In this document: positions 61,297 through 64,000 of the stretch, piece after piece
Layout of the letters: the number at the start of each line of letters is the position of its first letter
How positions within the stretch are numbered: the first letter of the stretch is position 1
Assembly (NCBI GenBank): GCA_029959085.1
Contig: JARWIR010000050.1
Coordinates: forward strand, 3,348,001-3,412,000
Reading direction: 5' to 3'
Length of the DNA: 64,000 bases
Source: Nemophila menziesii
Taxonomy: Eukaryota; Streptophyta; Magnoliopsida; Boraginales; Hydrophyllaceae
The notes under the pieces: generated by a model
What the model saw: the letters and a program-made list of their open reading frames with translations, nothing else
Told to the model about the DNA's origin: nothing
Databases searched by the model: none
Translations under genes and position numbers: made by a program

Positions 61297-61726
61297 AAGA
61301 AGAACAGGTTCTGTGGTGGTGGTCATAGAGAGAGGAAGAAGAACGGTTCCAATACTTGATTTTTTTTTATTTTAAAAAGAGGAGTTGCAGGTCGGGGAAG
61401 AAGAAGAGGAAGAAGAAGAAAGGGAGGGGGGGTGGGGTGGGGGGTTGTTATTTTATTATTTTTATTAATAATATTAAAAAGCATTATCAAATTTCTATTT
61501 TACCCTTACTTTAAATTAATTAAATGATTAATTAAGATTAGGATTAAAAAAAAAAACTGACATGGAAATGCCACGTCACTTTTAACAGAAAAAATGGACG
61601 GAAAACGCACTCAGGGGGTAACGGGGCACAAAAGTAAAACTTAAGGGGGAACGAGTCGCATTTTAAAGGTTAGGGGGCAACCTGTCAATCGGGTATAAAC
61701 GCAGGGGGCAAAAGTGGTATTTACTC
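61297..61726 (-). repeat. Pack-MULE right terminal inverted repeat
   Basis: Reverse complement of 59909-60339, with small differences in the homopolymer and (GAA)n tracts. Confidence 0.93.
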
Positions 61727-61735
61727 TAAGAAAAA

Positions 61736-62842
61736 AGAAGTTTTACCTCTTCATTAATCTAAAATTGCTGTTATTTTATATTTCATTAATAAATTATTGT
61801 ATAGTAGTTGTTTAAATTAGAAAAAGATGGGCTAAACTCTCTCTCTCTAAAAACAATCAATGCTCAAATTAAAAAACCTTCTTCATCCAATTTCATCTAC
61901 TAATATCATACGAGTCTTTTCTTTTCTAATCAATTTTCCTTATCTTACTGTTTTCTCTTCATCTTTTAATCTTTACTCTATTATATTATTAATATATTGT
62001 TATAAGTATTAATACTTTTGCTTTGACTTTTCTGCTGCTATGCCCGATTTGGGGCTTTGTATGATTGGGGTCCTTCCCCTTTTGATTTGGCTAATCGAGT
62101 TGTCTTATTGGGTCCTCATTGGGCATTGCAGTTCTTGGTTAAGTTCGATGGTGTATGATTCATGGAAAAATGGAATTATGGGTTCTTTGAAGACATGCAA
62201 TCACATGCATAGAAAGATATGGGTTAATGTCTTGATTCTGGCTATGGGAGGAATGGCTAATTGGGTTGGATCGAAGTTTCTAAGGATGGAAAATCCAAAA
62301 CTGCTAATTTGGACTGGAAGGCTTATTAATATGAATATTATGATCTTGATGGACTGGATCATTAGATGGGCTCGGGTGGATTATCTAAGATATGGATTTG
62401 GATTTAATGGACTTAAGGTTAAGGGGGACAGTTCATATGTTGGCTGTAGTATTATTACATCTCTAAATTACAACCTCGATTTTGTGAAATTACTGCATAC
62501 GAAAGCATGCTATTCGCTAACCAAGAAGAATAAGCCTAGTTATGATATGTTGTGTAGGCTTTGGATATATACTTCAGGTGTTGTGTGTGATATCTACGTT
62601 AGAAGAATAATCAAAGTATCATTTAGCTGCTATTGAAATCTTCACATATCCTTGCACGCCCCACTTCGCTTATCTCAATACAAATTAAACGTGTGTCGAA
62701 AATTTACTGTTGTACATGCAGTGAAGAAACTTCAGTAGTAGGTGAAAAGTCTCTTTGGTTCCTATTTATAAGGAGTTCATTTACACGTCTCAGTAAAAAC
62801 CTCTTTTATTTCATCTCCAATTGTAAAACTACCCTCGAGAAA
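61736..62842. other. Region between Pack-MULE and LINE-4 ORF1
   Basis: A pyrimidine-rich leader-like stretch (61830-62035) precedes an open frame at 62040-62636 (198 codons, MPDLGLCMIGVLPLLIW start). I recognise no domain in it. The other forward frame gives DWGPSPFDLANRVVLLGPHW before stops, so which frame was real is unclear. This may be the 5' region of LINE-4 or a decayed gene. Confidence 0.35.
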
Positions 62843-63949
62843 ATGGCGACAGAAATTAATCATGCTCTCCCAATCGCAAAATTCTCTGAAGATAACCTGG
62901 AAAAATTCGTCATTTTATCCCTCTCAACAAAAGCTGCTTCTGTGAAACCAAAAGTTCAGGAGTTCAATCTGGTTGCTAGAATTGTCTCAGAAAGAATCAT
63001 ACCACTACCGGTATTCAGAAAGGCTGTGCTGAACAACTGGAACATAAGGTGTAGACTGATCTTTGAAGAATTGTCAACTAACATCTTCAAAATCACCTTG
63101 GACGACAAAGAAGAAGCGAATAGGTTGTATTTCATAAGACCCTGCCTTATTCAGTCGATGCATGTGGTGATAGTGTGGCTTAATGAAGGTGAAAAGGTTA
63201 GTAGTCTGGATCTTACTAACTCTTATGTGTGGATTAGAGTTTATGGTCTTACTGGATTTCAATGTTCGATTTTTACCATTGAAACCCTCGGTAATTTCAT
63301 TGGCAAAGTTACAGAGATAGACCACCCAGTTGTTGATAATGATAACCAAGAAGTTATCAGGTTTAGGGTTAAATTTGACACAAGTAAGCCTCTTAAGACA
63401 GGTGTTTATATTGAACAATTCGAAGGTCCAGCGTGGGTGGATTTTGTGTATGAAAACATAGGAATGTATTGTTTTAACTGCGGAGTCTTAGGTCATAATA
63501 AGAATGCTTGTTCAACATGTATTGTGAGACCTAGGTGGAATGATAATTCTTTTAAGTACACAAATTGGAGCAGAGAACTGGCAATTAAAAGTGAAAACAA
63601 ACCTCTTTTTGTTATACGGAGACTAGATAGGTGGGGAGTATTTGACGAGATAATCAGGTTCTACCCATTTCGAAGATTCGATGGAGATGATGAGGATACA
63701 GATAGAGATTCACACCATGGAGGATCAACAAGGAAAATCTCGAGCTTCAATGTAGGAGCTATTCAAGTACCTGTGCAAACAGTTGAGGATACTTCTAACA
63801 AAGAGAAGAAGAAGGACGGTGCAGAGTCAAGCAAAAGAAAAAGAGAAAACACAGGACTACTTGGTGATATCACGAATGGAACTGAACTTTCTGATGAGCC
63901 ATTCGAGATTTCAACAACAAAGTTCCCTGGGTTATATAGAGCATATTAG
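62843..63949 (+). CDS. LINE-4 ORF1: DUF4283 / zf-CCHC_4 protein
   Basis: An intact ORF of 368 residues from ATG 62843 (MATEINHALPIAKFS) to TAG. The upstream in-frame extension to 62633 lacks similarity, so I prefer this start. DUF4283 occupies about residues 40-170 (LVARIVSER, FRKAVLNNWNIRCRL, FEELSTNIFKI). An intermediate region with WIRVYGL follows. A knuckle CFNCGVLGHNKNAC starts at about residue 210. The tail is acidic then basic (DGDDEDTDRDSHHGG, SKRKREN). This layout is that of LINE ORF1 proteins, and ORF2 would begin just past the window edge. A domesticated DUF4283 gene is a lesser alternative. Confidence 0.8.
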   Translation: MATEINHALPIAKFSEDNLEKFVILSLSTKAASVKPKVQEFNLVARIVSERIIPLPVFRKAVLNNWNIRCRLIFEELSTNIFKITLDDKEEANRLYFIRPCLIQSMHVVIVWLNEGEKVSSLDLTNSYVWIRVYGLTGFQCSIFTIETLGNFIGKVTEIDHPVVDNDNQEVIRFRVKFDTSKPLKTGVYIEQFEGPAWVDFVYENIGMYCFNCGVLGHNKNACSTCIVRPRWNDNSFKYTNWSRELAIKSENKPLFVIRRLDRWGVFDEIIRFYPFRRFDGDDEDTDRDSHHGGSTRKISSFNVGAIQVPVQTVEDTSNKEKKKDGAESSKRKRENTGLLGDITNGTELSDEPFEISTTKFPGLYRAY

Positions 63950-64000
63950 AATGAATGGGCTGATGTGGGAAAGAGTCTTATTGTTAATAGTGATAGCGTG

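Larger units (their letters stand above)
59909..61726 (+). mobile_element. Pack-MULE: Mutator-type element carrying a NET1-like gene fragment
   Basis: Terminal inverted repeats of about 430 bp (59909-60339 and 61297-61726) begin GAGTAAATA and are nearly identical. The element is flanked by a perfect 9-bp duplication TAAGAAAAA (59900-59908 and 61727-61735), the hallmark of the Mutator superfamily. There is no transposase. The 957-bp interior is a fragment of a host gene (see the entry at 60427). The high arm similarity suggests a recent insertion. Confidence 0.93.

Overview
This is a plant nuclear window, most likely from a eudicot with a large, repeat-rich genome. The evidence is one spliced plastid-kinase gene with short exons and GT-AG introns, Copia and Athila-type Gypsy LTR retrotransposons, L1-type LINEs carrying DUF4283/CCHC ORF1 proteins, a tRNA-derived SINE, a Mutator-type element, and A+T-rich intergenic DNA. 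I cannot name the species.

Layout. (1) 1-3884, minus strand: 13 exons of an ABC1 kinase gene of the ABC1K7/ABC1K8 type. It is the only convincing host gene, it runs off the left edge, and its introns hold fold-back MITEs. (2) 5093-11312: LINE-1, plus strand, with an 11-bp target duplication, decayed. (3) 11332-32434: a nest. A minus-strand Copia element (TSD TTTCA) has its integrase split by a plus-strand Athila element A (14927-29974, TSD ATAAG). Athila A carries a SINE with a triplicated B box in gag, and its 3' LTR holds a truncated relative (B). (4) 34046-36345 and 39115-40740: 3' ends of two further Athila relatives (C, E) on the minus strand, separated by A+T-rich DNA and a 155-bp GA microsatellite. 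(5) 42780-43450: a degenerate tandem array of about 85-bp units. (6) 44590-55778: Athila D, a derivative with gag remnants and no pol. Its 3' LTR is interrupted by LINE-2 (49167-54553, 18-bp target duplication). (7) 55779-58530: minus-strand LINE-3 remnant, preceded by a long unexplained ORF. (8) 59909-61726: a Pack-MULE with about 430-bp terminal inverted repeats, a perfect 9-bp TSD and a captured NET1-like actin-binding gene fragment. (9) 62843-63949: ORF1 of a fourth LINE, whose ORF2 would lie beyond the right edge.

The most interesting signal is in the non-coding 3' halves of the Athila elements. A hairpin with a GGGAC core sits exactly 4 nt upstream of the polypurine tract in five copies (A, B, C, D, E). 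Its stem sequence changes between copies while pairing is kept. The hairpin plus PPT-like module recurs inside element A, and in element D it has become a ten-unit inverted minisatellite. Further covarying hairpins lie just after pol and in the LTR. A palindrome-rich array (GGTATACC with CCCGTGCCACGGG-type words) occurs in both A and D. Together these suggest a structured 3' RNA/DNA region in this Athila group that the known gag, pol, LTR, PBS and PPT parts do not explain.
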